From the NCBI RefSeq assembly GCF_009765165.1, contig NZ_VLNU01000001.1, positions 1,116,001 to 1,180,000 of the forward strand: a stretch of 64,000 nt of DNA. The letters run 5' to 3'. This document shows, one piece after another, positions 1 through 8,166 of this stretch. The notes beneath the pieces were generated by a model that saw only the letters and a list, made by a program, of their open reading frames with translations, searched no databases and was not told where the DNA came from. Each line of letters begins with the position of its first letter. Within the stretch, counting starts at the first letter, position 1. The DNA comes from Lysobacter panacisoli (lineage in GTDB: Bacteria; Pseudomonadota; Gammaproteobacteria; Xanthomonadales; Xanthomonadaceae). The translations under genes and the position numbers were made by a program.

Positions 1-32
1 GAAAAACGCACTTGAGCTGTCCAAGTGGCCAG

Positions 33-60
33 ATGCCCGCTATCGGCCAGAAGCGGTCAT
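33..60. repeat. Dispersed 28-bp inverted repeat, copy 1
   Basis: A degenerate copy of a palindromic unit whose best form reads ATGTCCGCT, ten central bases, AGCGGACAT. Here the left arm is ATGCCCGCT and the right arm ends AGCGGTCAT. The centre ATCGGCCAGA matches the copies at 553 and 2496. It lies just downstream of the small membrane gene on the minus strand. Confidence 0.75.
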
Positions 61-83
61 TTGCCAATGCAGAACCAACTGGA

Positions 84-443
84 TCAGGCCAGCACTTTAG
101 GCTTGCGAAAACACAGACAGGCGATCGCTATGCCACACCCGACGAGGCAAACGCCCATGCCGTACAGCATTGCGATTGCAGCCCAGTACTGGAGCGGTTG
201 GTGCGCCTCCAGATAGTTGAAGTCCCCGAGTTTCCGACTCGCGACATGGAATGCGCCGGAGTGGACGAATTTCTGGGCCACTAGTACAGCCCCTGCGCCG
301 AAAGCTGCAAAGAAGATGAAGCCGACGACGAAGAGCATGGGGCGGTGCTTGGGCGGCCTGAACGAAGGAAGCAGGCGCGAGGCAACAAGCGCGGAAAGCG
401 GTGTAAGCGCGATCCATAGTGTCCAGCCGACAGCGTTTTCCAT
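84..443 (-). CDS. Small integral membrane protein, unknown function
   Basis: A 119-residue protein beginning MENAVGWTLWIAL. The reading frame continues upstream of this Met, but that extension translates two copies of a dispersed repeat, so I take the Met at 443 as the start. Three hydrophobic stretches are visible: residues about 3-22, about 32-55 and about 85-110. This suggests a three-helix inner-membrane protein with an AFxVASRKLGDFNY segment between helices 2 and 3. I do not recognise a family or any catalytic motif. The gene stands alone, flanked by repeat copies on both sides, which is typical of the accessory region here. The open frame and hydrophobic pattern support a real gene; function is unknown. 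Confidence 0.5.
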   Translation of the reverse strand: MENAVGWTLWIALTPLSALVASRLLPSFRPPKHRPMLFVVGFIFFAAFGAGAVLVAQKFVHSGAFHVASRKLGDFNYLEAHQPLQYWAAIAMLYGMGVCLVGCGIAIACLCFRKPKVLA

Positions 444-493
444 CAGATCTTCAGCCCTTGAAGAGAGAGATCGAAACGTCGGAGCCACGATCG

Positions 494-521
494 ATGTCCG
501 CTTTGGATCGAAAGCGGACAT
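494..521. repeat. Dispersed 28-bp inverted repeat, copy 2
   Basis: Perfect outer palindrome: ATGTCCGCTTT and AAAGCGGACAT around a six-base centre (GGATCG). It differs from the other class by having TTTGGATCGAA in the middle instead of ATCGGCCAGA. It is followed 31 bases later by another copy. Confidence 0.85.
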
Positions 522-552
522 TAGCATCGTCCCGGCGGGCCAGGTCGGACGG

Positions 553-580
553 ATGTCCGCTATCGGCCAGAAGCGGACAT
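553..580. repeat. Dispersed 28-bp inverted repeat, copy 3
   Basis: Best-preserved example of the ATGTCCGCT / AGCGGACAT unit, with centre ATCGGCCAGA. Short frames crossing it encode the MSAIGQKRT phrase often seen in spurious intergenic ORFs, so it should not be annotated as coding. From here to 767 I see no gene. Confidence 0.85.
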
Positions 581-767
581 CGAACAAGGCAAATCCTTAG
601 ACTGGGACGCTCCGTGAATCGCGGTTCGTAGATTGCGTCGGTCAGACTTGGCGCACGTCGCAGCTGGAAAGGCTTCAGTCTGCTTTTCGGCAGGATCGCT
701 CGACGACTGATCAACGCGGTTCGTCGGGAAGCCCTTGCGGACTCCCCGACAGACCCTGTTGGCAGGA

Positions 768-1541
768 TTACTTCGCGGCCGCGCGCGCTGCCTCGATAAT
801 CACCTTCGCCACCGCTTCCGGGCTCGACACCATCGGCACGTGGCTAGTCGCCACTTCGATGGTGGTGGCGCCGATCTTCTTCGCGAGCGCACGCTGAGCG
901 CCCGGGTCGATCATGCGATCCTGGCCGGCGACGATGTACCACGACGGCTTCGCGGTCCACGCGGCCACGGTGACGGGCTGTTCGAAGTTCGCACCGCGCA
1001 CCGGACCCTGGGTGGCGTGGATCAGGTTGGCTTCGGCGGCGCTCACGTCCTGAGCGAAATCGCGGGCGATGGCGTCGGCGGGCAGAGTGAGGAAACCGTC
1101 GGCGTCGGCGATGAAGTGCGCGAAGCCCGGAGGCGCCGGGAAGCCGGTGGTGTCGGCGGCCGAGTGGGCCCCGAGCGTCGGTGCGAAGGCCGCGACGTAG
1201 ACCAGCGACTTCACCTTGGCATTGCCGCCGGCCTGGGTGATGACCGCACCGCCCCAGGAATGGCCGACCAGCACGACCGGACCTGTCTGGGCGTTGATGA
1301 TGCGGTTGGCGGCGGCGACGTCGTCTTCCAGCGAGGTCAGCGGGTTCTGCACCGCGACTGCATTCAGGCCCTGGGCCTGTAGCAGCGGGATGACCTTGTT
1401 CCAGGACGAACCGTCCGCGAAGGCGCCGTGCACCAAGACCACGGTCGGGCGGGTGGCGACGATCGGGTCAGGGGTCGCGGCGGTGGCGGCGGCGCTCAGG
1501 CCGAGGGCGGAGGCGAGGACCAGCGGGGCGAGCAAGTTCAT
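768..1541 (-). CDS. Secreted alpha/beta-hydrolase family protein
   Basis: A 257-residue alpha/beta-hydrolase. Residues 1-22 form a signal peptide (MNLLAPLVLASALGLSAAA, cleavage near ATA), pointing to the periplasm or outside. The oxyanion segment VLVHGAFADGSSW is at 35-47 and the nucleophile elbow GHSWGG has Ser95. The acid is probably in GQDRMIDP and the base His in ATSHVPMVS near the C-terminus, completing a Ser-Asp-His triad. The family resembles esterase/MenH-like hydrolases that are often induced by AraC-type regulators; the substrate cannot be named. The open frame extends far upstream, but that part is antisense to the AraC gene, so the Met at 1541 before the signal peptide is the start. 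It is divergent from the AraC gene with about 115 bases between them. Confidence 0.88.
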   Translation of the reverse strand: MNLLAPLVLASALGLSAAATAATPDPIVATRPTVVLVHGAFADGSSWNKVIPLLQAQGLNAVAVQNPLTSLEDDVAAANRIINAQTGPVVLVGHSWGGAVITQAGGNAKVKSLVYVAAFAPTLGAHSAADTTGFPAPPGFAHFIADADGFLTLPADAIARDFAQDVSAAEANLIHATQGPVRGANFEQPVTVAAWTAKPSWYIVAGQDRMIDPGAQRALAKKIGATTIEVATSHVPMVSSPEAVAKVIIEAARAAAK

Positions 1542-1655
1542 GGCGGAGTTCCTTGGGAGTGTGTCGGCCGGGTCGTTCCCGGTGAGGCCACTATCCCGGA
1601 GTCGCCCGCACGTCATGTGCTGTAAAGTCCAGAAAACTTGCCATGGAGTCCAAAC

Positions 1656-2498
1656 ATGACCGACAGGCTCGATGCCCTGCTGGGCAATTTCTCGGTGCGG
1701 GCCACGGTCCGCAACACCGGCATCATCTGCGGCACCCATGAATTGGCGGCGGAAGATGGCCTGGGCCAGCTGCACCTGGTCAGGCGCGGCACTGTGGTGG
1801 TGCGCCACGCCGTGGGCAAACCGATCACCATCGATACGCCCAGCCTGCTGCTGTACCCGCGGCCCTGCGGCCACCGCTTCGTGGTGGAAGGCGAGGAAGG
1901 CGCCGACCTGGCCTGCGCGGCCCTGAGCTTCGAATCCGCCACCGAAAATCCGCTGGTGTCCGCGCTGCCGGCCTGCTTGTGCCTGCCGCTGGACCAGCTG
2001 ATGGGTGCCCGCCTGCTGCTGGACCTGCTGTTCGAGGAAGCCTTCGAGCAGCGCTGCGGCCGCCGCGAAGTACTGGGCCGCCTGTTCGAACTGGTGCTGA
2101 TCCAGGTGCTGCGTCACCAGATGGAAAGCGAGCAGCTGCAGACCGGCCTGATGGCGGGCCTGGCGCATCCGCGCCTGCGGCGCACGATCACCGCGATGCA
2201 CGAACGACCGCGCGAGGAGTGGACGCTGGAAGCGTCGGCGGCGGTGGCGGGCATGTCGCGCAGTTCGTTCGCGCAGACATTCCGCACCACGGTCGGATGC
2301 ACGCCGGGCGAATACCTGCAGCGGTGGCGGATCCTGCTGGTACAGAAGGGGTTGCGCGGCGGCAAGCCCTTGAAGTTGCTGGTCGATGACGCCGGCTATG
2401 CCAGCGAGTCGGCGCTGTCGCGGGCGTTCAAGGCGCAGGTGGGGGTAACGCCCAGGGAGTGGAGGGCGCGAACTCATGTGCAGCGCAGGCCTGACTAG
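1656..2498 (+). CDS. AraC-family transcriptional regulator (Cupin_6 type)
   Basis: A 280-residue cytoplasmic regulator. The N-terminal 160 residues are a cupin-like sensor (LHLVRRGTVVVRH, then LLLYPRPCGHRF) of the AraC subgroup that often controls nearby hydrolases or reductases. The C-terminal 100 residues carry two helix-turn-helix motifs: WTLEASAAVAGMSRSSFAQTFR and the second around LLVDDAGYASESALSRAF. A TTG codon six codons upstream is open, but ATG 1656 has a GGAG seven bases before it and is preferred. The gene diverges from the alpha/beta-hydrolase, so it probably regulates that gene through the shared 115-base spacer; this is inference from arrangement. Its stop codon overlaps the next repeat copy. 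Confidence 0.88.
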   Translation: MTDRLDALLGNFSVRATVRNTGIICGTHELAAEDGLGQLHLVRRGTVVVRHAVGKPITIDTPSLLLYPRPCGHRFVVEGEEGADLACAALSFESATENPLVSALPACLCLPLDQLMGARLLLDLLFEEAFEQRCGRREVLGRLFELVLIQVLRHQMESEQLQTGLMAGLAHPRLRRTITAMHERPREEWTLEASAAVAGMSRSSFAQTFRTTVGCTPGEYLQRWRILLVQKGLRGGKPLKLLVDDAGYASESALSRAFKAQVGVTPREWRARTHVQRRPD

Positions 2499-2523
2499 TC
2501 CGCTATCGGCCAGAAGCGGTCAT
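2496..2523. repeat. Dispersed 28-bp inverted repeat, copy 4
   Basis: Degenerate copy with left arm TAGTCCGCT, centre ATCGGCCAGA and right arm AGCGGTCAT. It overlaps the stop codon of the AraC gene (TAG) and the stop codon of the minus-strand small ORF, so it supplies the ends of two convergent genes. Confidence 0.75.
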
Positions 2524-2714
2524 GACGGAAACCAGCCGACCAGCGCAATGCGAAGGGATCGCGGCCCAATTGCTGCGGCGAGCAGGAACACGACTGCCGC
2601 TGCCGAGAGGGCCCAAAACCAACCGCTGCGACCGGCAGCGTGATCACACTCCGCACGTTTAGCCCGCGCCGTAGCAATGCGCCTTCCTGCAGTCTCCTTC
2701 GGGTGGTCATACAT
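2520..2714 (-). CDS. Possible small single-helix membrane protein
   Basis: A 64-residue frame starting MYDHPKETAGRR. It has a basic N-terminal half and one clear hydrophobic helix at about residues 32-50 (WFWALSAAAVVFLLAAAIG). Its stop codon lies inside a dispersed repeat, as for the small membrane gene at 84. It overlaps by two bases the start of the divergent gene at 2713. There is no recognisable family and no strong ribosome-binding site, so it is a low-confidence call based on the membrane helix alone. Confidence 0.35.
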   Translation of the reverse strand: MYDHPKETAGRRIATARAKRAECDHAAGRSGWFWALSAAAVVFLLAAAIGPRSLRIALVGWFPS

Positions 2715-2952
2715 GGCGCCTCAATGTCGTACGTTTCAGGCCGGCGGGCGTCACCGGGGAACGCGCTTCAGGGTCACGGTCTGGCTGGAACAGGACAAGA
2801 CGCCCTATGTGCACCACATCGATATCGATGGAATGACTGCAGTCTCGAAGCCAGTCGTCGATGGCACGCCGGCAACTGTCAACGACGCGCTCGAAATGGG
2901 ATTTCGCCTAGCCCGAGAAACCATCGCCGTCAGTACTCGCCCTTCTAGGTAG
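2713..2952 (+). CDS. Hypothetical protein, 79 residues
   Basis: Small soluble protein beginning MAPQCRTFQAGG. The body has a compact alternating pattern: RFRVTVWLEQDKTPYVHHIDIDG is strand-like, and DALEMGFRLARETIAV is an amphipathic helix. This looks like a small alpha/beta fold and not random translation. An earlier in-frame Met at 2677 exists but the extra residues look non-coding. I do not recognise the family. The neighbours are repeats and gene fragments, so there is no functional context. Confidence 0.45.
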   Translation: MAPQCRTFQAGGRHRGTRFRVTVWLEQDKTPYVHHIDIDGMTAVSKPVVDGTPATVNDALEMGFRLARETIAVSTRPSR

Positions 2953-3018
2953 GTTACGAGGCACCACATGGCGTGTGGCCGGTCGCGTTACGGCAACCGG
3001 CGCAGTAATGCGATGCGC

Positions 3019-3300
3019 TTACTTGAGTCGGCCCAGCAATTCCCGGGCGACGCCGACGGCCGACGCCGGGTTCTGTCCCGTGATCAATTCGCGATCGACG
3101 ACCACGTTCGCGGTCCACGGCGCCGTGTTGCTGCTGTACTGCGCGCCGGCCTGCTGCAAGGCGGTCTGTGGGTAGAACTTCATCTCGCCACCGCCGAGTT
3201 GCGGCTTGGCCTGCAGTTCTTCCTGGTTGCTGATGACCGTAACCTTGTAGCCGCTGTAGATCCACTCCGGCGCTCGCGCGGCTTTGCCAGTGTTCTCCAT
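3019..3300 (-). pseudogene. C-terminal fragment of a DJ-1/PfpI-family protein
   Basis: A 93-residue remnant whose last third carries the typical end of DJ-1/PfpI class I glutamine-amidotransferase-like proteins, VVVDRELITGQNPASA followed by an ALL/ELLGRL helix. The preceding segment (YKVTVISNQEE, FYPQTALQQAGAQYS) fits the region after the catalytic elbow. The N-terminal half with the nucleophile Cys (normally in a CHG-type elbow) is missing. The frame continues upstream only to a stop near 3397, through sequence that does not look like the missing half. I therefore read it as a truncated, inactive gene. Intact relatives are about 190-230 residues and act in stress protection or as glyoxalases/chaperones. 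Confidence 0.65.
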
Positions 3301-3514
3301 CGAAGCGACAAATCCATTCGCGTCGGGTACACGAACAGCGAGTATGAGTACATCGAGGGCTACCTGACCACCGTGACGGACTGGCCGGCGTCTTACTCAC
3401 CGCCTCGCATCCCTACCTCGAGGTCCCGCCTTGACTGGTTGGCGCCCATCTTTCGCGTTCTTCGTTGAATTGGGCGTGGCGATGTTTGGTTGATGGCTCA
3501 AGACCTTCTTCGTT

Positions 3515-3540
3515 GGCCAGCCCTCGTTCTCCGCAGCCTC
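3515..3540. repeat. 26-bp repeat shared with 7536-7561
   Basis: The segment beginning GGCCAGCCCTCGTTCTCCGC and ending GCCTC is found again at 7536-7561 with one mismatch. Both copies are in non-coding stretches of the same accessory region, and short frames crossing them encode similar nonsense phrases (AAENEGWPT). The interval 3301-4075 holds this repeat, the hairpin at 3644 and the regulatory block at 3886, but no gene I can support. Confidence 0.7.
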
Positions 3541-3643
3541 TAGGGCCGCTTTGGCCGGTCGGTGACTGTCCGGAGTCGCCGACGATGTGCAGATTGGTCG
3601 GTTGTGACTGAAGGCGCACATTCGATCTCCCTCCCACATACGA

Positions 3644-3673
3644 CATTGGCGAAGCTATGAAGCTTCGCCAATG
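3644..3673. repeat. Perfect 13-bp-stem hairpin repeat, copy A
   Basis: CATTGGCGAAGCT and its exact complement AGCTTCGCCAATG are separated by the four-base loop ATGA. The same stem with a different loop occurs at 11133-11162, and flanking bases (CGA before, GCTCCG after) are also shared. This marks a mobile or dispersed intergenic palindrome and not a simple terminator, since no T-run follows. Confidence 0.8.
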
Positions 3674-3885
3674 GCTCCGTTCGACGCGAATCGTATTGGC
3701 TTAGGTCATTTACCGCGGCACCTACTGCGCACAGGGTGCGCGTTGCACTGATGATCCGGTCAGGAGTTCTGGCGATCGCTTCATGATCAGATTGCACTTG
3801 GCGGCGTTACGGCACTGTTACGACTAAAGATGATGTGATGCCTGTGAGCCTAGATCGTGAATGCTCATTTCAGTGATGTCACGGG

Positions 3886-3935
3886 TAAGTAACAGCAGTA
3901 AGCGCAAGCTGCAATGACACTGCGACGCAATGTCG
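3886..3935 (+). promoter_or_regulatory. Duplicated 50-bp upstream block, copy A
   Basis: TAAGTAACAG, a 22-base variable spacer, then CACTGCGACGCAATGTCG. The same two boxes at exactly the same spacing lie at 8167-8216 upstream of the fasciclin gene. Here the block is about 140 bases upstream of the SOUL gene. Identical boxes around a divergent spacer suggest a shared control element, or a relic of a duplicated leader. The regulator is unknown. Confidence 0.5.
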
Positions 3936-4075
3936 CACGACCAACAGGTTCTGCACGCCTCCCCTCACTGCGCGCCGACTATCGCTATGTCGATGGCAGG
4001 AGTTGTGTTTGTCTGTTTGCAAGAGGCGTCAACGCACGCTGGTGAACTCGAGTCACTGGCGGATAGGAGAACAGC

Positions 4076-4702
4076 ATGAACGGCTCATATCGACACTCAT
4101 ACTTGGACTTCCTCAAATCTATACCTGGATTCTTCGGTATCCGATTTGACTCTGCGCCCACGTACCACATGGAGGGCATCGTCGGGGAGGTCGAGATCAG
4201 GAGGTACGCGCCGGCATTGATCGCTCGTGTCTTCTCTATTGGAGAGCATCGAGTGGCCGTCGCGGCGGCTCGAGGGAAGTTGGTCGACTACATAGACGGT
4301 GAAAACGACAGCAGAGAGCGTATGGGGGTAAAGTCACCTCTCTTTCAGATCTACGGGAAATCAAGGTTGTTCAATGCCCCGATACGAAAGCGCGAGAGTC
4401 CAGACGGATGGACGGCGGCATACTTCCTCTCGAACTCTATGGCCCTGGCGTCTGCGCCGCTGCCTGATGATCCTGCGATTACTATTCTGAGGATTCCAGA
4501 GGCTCTGGTGGCGATTCTGAGATATCGCGGAAACGATACGTGGCAGCACCGGGATGTAGCTAGACGCGACCTGCTCGATATCCTATCTGGGTCGAAGTGG
4601 GTGGCGGACGACAAGGCGTACTGGGCCGTCTACGATCAAGAACTGTCCGTCCCGTTCCTCAAGAGGAATGAGGTGCATGTTCCAGTGGCAAGCACGTGTT
4701 GA
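4076..4702 (+). CDS. SOUL-family heme-binding-like protein
   Basis: A 208-residue protein with the SOUL/HEBP pattern. An early strand and charged segment EVEIRRYAPALIARV (residues about 37-51) leads to the helix AAARGKLVDYIDGEN with M/P-rich residues after it (ERMGVKSPLF). Next comes DGWTAAYFLSN, matching the W-x-VSFFLP-like strand of the family, then the LPDDPAITI loop. SOUL proteins bind heme or tetrapyrroles in the cytosol or periplasm. No clear signal peptide is seen, although the first 20 residues are mildly hydrophobic. An AGGAG seven bases before ATG 4076 supports the start. Codon use is less GC-rich than in the core genes further along, consistent with acquired DNA. It heads a group of stress-type genes. 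Confidence 0.75.
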   Translation: MNGSYRHSYLDFLKSIPGFFGIRFDSAPTYHMEGIVGEVEIRRYAPALIARVFSIGEHRVAVAAARGKLVDYIDGENDSRERMGVKSPLFQIYGKSRLFNAPIRKRESPDGWTAAYFLSNSMALASAPLPDDPAITILRIPEALVAILRYRGNDTWQHRDVARRDLLDILSGSKWVADDKAYWAVYDQELSVPFLKRNEVHVPVASTC

Positions 4703-4829
4703 CCGGGCGCGTCGCAAAAGGGGGGGCGCTCAGTAGAGCGACGCCTCCACGAGCTCTCCTTTGGAACTAGGCTGATCCAGCGCTCGCGCCGCGTCAGGGG
4801 CTGGCAACAGGTGACGTCGATGCGACTCT

Positions 4830-5054
4830 CTAGTTTAGGCACTCGAGGGCGATGATATCGCGCGCCACGCCATCACGAATTCGGTGCACGCCATCGCGGT
4901 GGGTGCCAAGAGGCATGGTCATTTCCGCGTTCCTGAGTAGGCACCAGAGTTCGCGCAGCAATGGGCAGTTCCCCGCTGACTTGGCTGTTGCAATGATCTT
5001 GGTGGCCCGTTTTTCGACGAGGTCGAGATCATGTCCAACTGGCAGGTTCAACAT
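4830..5054 (-). CDS. Hypothetical 74-residue protein
   Basis: Small soluble, probably helical protein starting MLNLPVGHDLDLVEKRA. Met 5054 is preceded by GGAG at ideal spacing, so it is preferred over the longer frame from 5087. It contains two Cys (NCPLLRELWC) and several charged residues, and the predicted helices span residues 8-30 and 60-72. It stands opposite to the SOUL and ferritin-like genes. I do not recognise a family. The good ribosome-binding site and coherent composition favour a real gene. Confidence 0.5.
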   Translation of the reverse strand: MLNLPVGHDLDLVEKRATKIIATAKSAGNCPLLRELWCLLRNAEMTMPLGTHRDGVHRIRDGVARDIIALECLN

Positions 5055-5354
5055 GGCGTTCTCCGATGTATGACGTCCATCTTCCACAATAGATCAAGTG
5101 GTTGGTATCGGGCGTGACAGCTTGTGCGTGATTTCATCATCTTGAGGTAACAGGCTGCGTGATTTCGGCGCTGGATGACTGTGGTTTCTGCGCATTCGAT
5201 ACGGCGGTGACGGTCATGTCGGACGCATCCTTAAGTGTTCATCATGCTCATGGTTCAGGCGATGTTCGTGTTGTCTGTTGGTCGCCAGCAGTGCACACGC
5301 AGTTAACGTCGGAGCGCCTAATGGTGATTACTCATATCGTTGATGGAGTGGGAC

Positions 5355-5972
5355 ATGGCAAAGAAGACGTCCGTTGATATCGCGCAGGTCCATGAGCTTC
5401 TGTATCAGGCCTTAGAGACTGAAGTTGGTGGAATTGATATCTACACAACGGCGATTAAGTGTGCCGTCAATGATGATCTCCGCAAGGAGTGGGGCGAGTA
5501 TCTTGGGGAGACGAGGACCCATCGCGCGGTCTTGCTCAATGTCTTTGAGATGCTTGAGCTCGATCCTGATACGCGGTCACCAGGTCGCGATGTCGTGGCG
5601 CACATCGGCGCTTCGTTGGTGGAGGCGATGAACTTGGCCAAGAGATCCGGCGACGCCCGAGCCGCGGAGTTGGTTGCTACCGAGTGCGTGGTGCTCGCCG
5701 AAACAAAGGATCACGGAAACTGGGAGCTGATAGGGAAAGTCGCCGAGCAAGCTACCGGGGAAATGGCCCGCGTGCTAAAGCAGGCCCATGACGCCGTTGA
5801 GCAGGATGAAGACCATCACCTGTATCACACAAAGGGCTGGAGCCGTGAGCTTTGGTTGCAATCCCTGGGTATTCCTGCGGTGCTCCCGCCGCCTGAAGAA
5901 GTCAAGCAAGTTGAGACCGCAATTGGCGCTTCGCGCGCTGAGCAGTCCCGCGACAAGATGCTAAAGCACTAG
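5355..5972 (+). CDS. Ferritin-like domain protein
   Basis: A 205-residue, mostly helical protein. Acidic and His residues are placed as in ferritin-like four-helix bundles: ALETEVGGIDIY (helix 1, Glu), EWGEYLGETRTHRAVL (helix 2, Glu and His), TECVVLAETKDHGNWE (helix 3) and EQDEDHHLYH (helix 4, Asp/Glu/His cluster). These could bind a di-iron centre, as in bacterioferritin- or rubrerythrin-type stress proteins. The ligand assignment is inferred from spacing only. Met 5355 (MAKKTS) has GGAGTGGG just before it, so I choose it over a Met five codons upstream. The next gene begins 18 bases after the stop and is probably co-transcribed. It is a cytosolic, likely oxidative-stress protein. Confidence 0.65.
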   Translation: MAKKTSVDIAQVHELLYQALETEVGGIDIYTTAIKCAVNDDLRKEWGEYLGETRTHRAVLLNVFEMLELDPDTRSPGRDVVAHIGASLVEAMNLAKRSGDARAAELVATECVVLAETKDHGNWELIGKVAEQATGEMARVLKQAHDAVEQDEDHHLYHTKGWSRELWLQSLGIPAVLPPPEEVKQVETAIGASRAEQSRDKMLKH

Positions 5973-6173
<201 letters not shown>

Positions 6174-6269
6174 TATGTTGTTGGCAACCGTGACAAATGC
6201 GATCCGGGCGCATCACGCTCCCAGCACGCCCGTTTTGGGATAGTTGATGTCCCCACATGGAGATATTCC

Positions 6270-6812
6270 ATGCTGGCTTCCTCTCCTACATCATCGATCA
6301 CCGGCGAGTTGTCCAATCACAAGGTCGCTGCCGTGTTTGTATCGGCCACCGAAGCGCAGCGGGCAGCGGACGCAGTGCATGCCGAACTATTTCTTGGTGG
6401 CGCGCAGGTTCAGCTAATCCGTCCTGGTGATGCGCGTACCAGCAAGAAGTTGGAGCCGGAGAGTCAAGGCATATGGCGCACGATAGTAGTCGCGCATGTC
6501 CGCCTTGGCGTTTTCGGCCTGATCCTGGGTGCTGTGGCGTTCGGCGTGCTCTATGCGATAGGTCCGCCCTTCATCGTCAACTCGCCGATCGCAGCGCTGC
6601 TCGTCCTTTTGTTCTTTGGGACGGTGGCTGGTCTGCTCCTGGGCGGCCTGGTGTCCTTGCGGCCGGATCACGATCGTTATGTGGAAGCTACTCGGGACGC
6701 TATGGAAACAGGGCGCACGACAGTCGTAGTGCATGCTCTGACGTCGCAACAGAGGTCGGCGGCGGCCGAGTTTTTGCGCGCGCATGGTGGTGAGGTGACC
6801 TCCACGCTGTGA
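6270..6812 (+). CDS. Two-helix membrane protein, general-stress type
   Basis: A 180-residue protein. The N-terminal soluble part (KVAAVFVSATEAQRAADAVHAEL, residues about 18-40) resembles the ferredoxin-like strand-helix unit of YflT/GSP17M-type general-stress proteins. It is followed by two glycine-rich hydrophobic helices: VFGLILGAVAFGVLYAIG (about 80-97) and AALLVLLFFGTVAGLLLGGLV (about 107-127). A C-terminal strand-helix unit (TTVVVHALTSQQRSAAAEFLRAHGGEV) follows. The symmetry of alpha/beta units around a glycine-zipper membrane hairpin suggests an inner-membrane stress protein. No enzyme motif is seen. It probably belongs with the ferritin-like and FPASDP genes just upstream on the same strand. 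Confidence 0.6.
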   Translation: MLASSPTSSITGELSNHKVAAVFVSATEAQRAADAVHAELFLGGAQVQLIRPGDARTSKKLEPESQGIWRTIVVAHVRLGVFGLILGAVAFGVLYAIGPPFIVNSPIAALLVLLFFGTVAGLLLGGLVSLRPDHDRYVEATRDAMETGRTTVVVHALTSQQRSAAAEFLRAHGGEVTSTL

Positions 6813-6839
6813 GTCGCGAACTTTGTCGTCTCTGTGCCT

Positions 6840-7088
6840 CTATTGGGGGAAGCTGAGTCGACGGCAGGACTCGATCTCCAGGAGGACCGAGCGGAACGCA
6901 TCAGCTGAGGCAGATTCTGGATTCACTGATTGCAGGAGTTCGAGAACGTCAGCCTCGTGCTTGTCGAGTTGGAGATGGGTTGTGAAGGCGATGGCCCGCG
7001 CGAGGCAGGTCATGAGCGCGCCGAACAACTCATGGGTGGAGTTTTCACTGGTCGATGTGCGTACGTCTTCGGGCGTAGAGGTATGCAC
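6840..7088 (-). CDS. Hypothetical 82-residue protein
   Basis: A small frame beginning at a GTG (MHTSTPEDVRTSTSENS). The first 18 residues are Ser/Thr-rich, then comes a helical region (LFGALMTCLARAIAFTTHL and ADVLELLQSV). An internal Met at residue 26 is an alternative start. No family is recognised and the ribosome-binding site is poor. It lies between the stress-type membrane gene and the UspB-like gene. The other strand also has open frames here, so the call is tentative. Confidence 0.4.
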   Translation of the reverse strand: MHTSTPEDVRTSTSENSTHELFGALMTCLARAIAFTTHLQLDKHEADVLELLQSVNPESASADAFRSVLLEIESCRRLSFPQ

Positions 7089-7121
7089 GACGGTTGGATC
7101 GCGGCTCTGGGTTGATGGCAG

Positions 7122-7451
7122 TTACCATCCGTAGAGTGCCAGTGTCGTGAGTGCCGCGAAGCCCGTAATCGCTGTGAACCAGTACGCGACGAGCATGACG
7201 GTTCGATAGCGATCGCAGTAGTCGATACCATCTCTATCCAGGCTGTAGGAGTACTCGCGCTGGTGCAGATACAGCATCGTGCTGCGCGCGCTAAGTACTG
7301 TGCGGTCTTGCCAGATGAGGGGCTGTTCTGCGTGCAGCCATTGCCGCGGATGTCGTGCCCTAAGGTGATGCAGGAACGCCAGGCAGACCACGGTTTCCAC
7401 CACGATCGCGACTGCGAACAACGCGCCGGCGATTGCGGTGATCTGGTTCAT
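7122..7451 (-). CDS. UspB-like two-helix membrane protein
   Basis: A 109-residue protein with one transmembrane helix at each end: TAIAGALFAVAIVVETVVCLAFL (5-27) and TVMLVAYWFTAITGFAALTTLAL (84-106). A conserved-looking charged middle (YLHQREYSYSLDRDGIDYCDRYR) lies between. Length and layout match UspB, the universal stress protein B of enterobacteria (about 111 residues, helix at each end, ending in a charged Cys-Glu-Arg-x-Arg stretch). In E. coli UspB is sigma-S dependent and linked to stationary phase and ethanol resistance. Homology is inferred from architecture, not computed. The frame is open further upstream, but that part reads through a dispersed repeat, so Met 7451 is the start. Confidence 0.6.
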   Translation of the reverse strand: MNQITAIAGALFAVAIVVETVVCLAFLHHLRARHPRQWLHAEQPLIWQDRTVLSARSTMLYLHQREYSYSLDRDGIDYCDRYRTVMLVAYWFTAITGFAALTTLALYGW

Positions 7452-7535
7452 GACAATCCGGCAGCAGCGGGAAGGGTCGTCGGCTCTTGTGCCTTGGCAA
7501 ACTGTGTTTGTTCGCGAACGTGTGGCTTGGCCGTC

Positions 7536-7561
7536 GGCCAGCCCTCGTTCTCCGCCGCCTC
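7536..7561. repeat. 26-bp repeat shared with 3515-3540
   Basis: Second copy of the GGCCAGCCCTCGTTCTCCGC unit, one mismatch from the copy at 3515. It sits in the non-coding stretch 7452-7799, in which I see no other feature. Confidence 0.7.
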
Positions 7562-7799
7562 GATAGCCGGCTCGAAGCCGACACGTTCGGGGCGTTCTGC
7601 TCGCCACGACGGCGCATGTTGAACAATTCTGTGGAGTTTGATCGGTTGCACGGGTGTGGTCTCGAAGTGGCGGAATCGGAGTTTCTGACTGCGCGTATGG
7701 CAGTTTGATGGATGGCAAGTCCATGCGAAACGGAGTGAGCGCCGACTCCAGCAGGCCTCTAGCCAGCTCGGCGGCTAACGATATGCGTCGCTGTGACGG

Positions 7800-7985
7800 C
7801 TAAATGCCGCGGGCCTTGAGCAGAAAGCTCTTCAGCGCCTGTGCGTAGGTGTAATCGACGAGTGACAGGCCGGGCTGCAACTGCTCAAGCCGAGCGCGGA
7901 ACTCCCAGCAAAGATCGAGCATCTTTCGGCGATTTTCCGCTTCGACCAGCCCGGTCTGGCGTCGAGCTTCACTCATGGTGTCCAT
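7800..7985 (-). CDS. Hypothetical 61-residue protein
   Basis: Short, charged, helical protein (MDTMSEARRQTGLVEAENRRKMLDL, then WEFRARLEQLQPGLSLVDYTYAQALKSFLLKARGI). A second Met three codons in, preceded by GGACACC, is an equally good start at 7976. The amphipathic helices suggest a small helix-hairpin protein, but no family is recognised. It is a single gene in a sparse region. Confidence 0.45.
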   Translation of the reverse strand: MDTMSEARRQTGLVEAENRRKMLDLCWEFRARLEQLQPGLSLVDYTYAQALKSFLLKARGI

Positions 7986-8166
7986 GAAGGCCTGTCCAAG
8001 CAGGCGCTAGATCGCCCGCATTCGCGGAGCAAATTTCACTATAGCACTTTCGATGTAGGGTCAACTTTCGCATGAGTCAACGGCGCGCAGGCGCGTAGGA
8101 CGCACCACCAAGCGCCAACGATGCTGCCAGGTGAACAGAATTGCGAGGCGGTCTTCAGATCACGAA

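Noticed and set aside
419..714. Short frames encoding MSAIGQKRT-like phrases
   Set aside because: They are translations of the dispersed palindromes and have no ribosome-binding sites.
1542..2477. N-terminal extension of the alpha/beta-hydrolase frame
   Set aside because: The extra 312 residues are antisense to the AraC gene, and an excellent signal peptide begins at the internal Met at 1541.
5159..5377. 72-codon frame upstream of the ferritin-like gene
   Set aside because: It has no recognisable features, overlaps the better-supported start at 5355 and has no ribosome-binding site.
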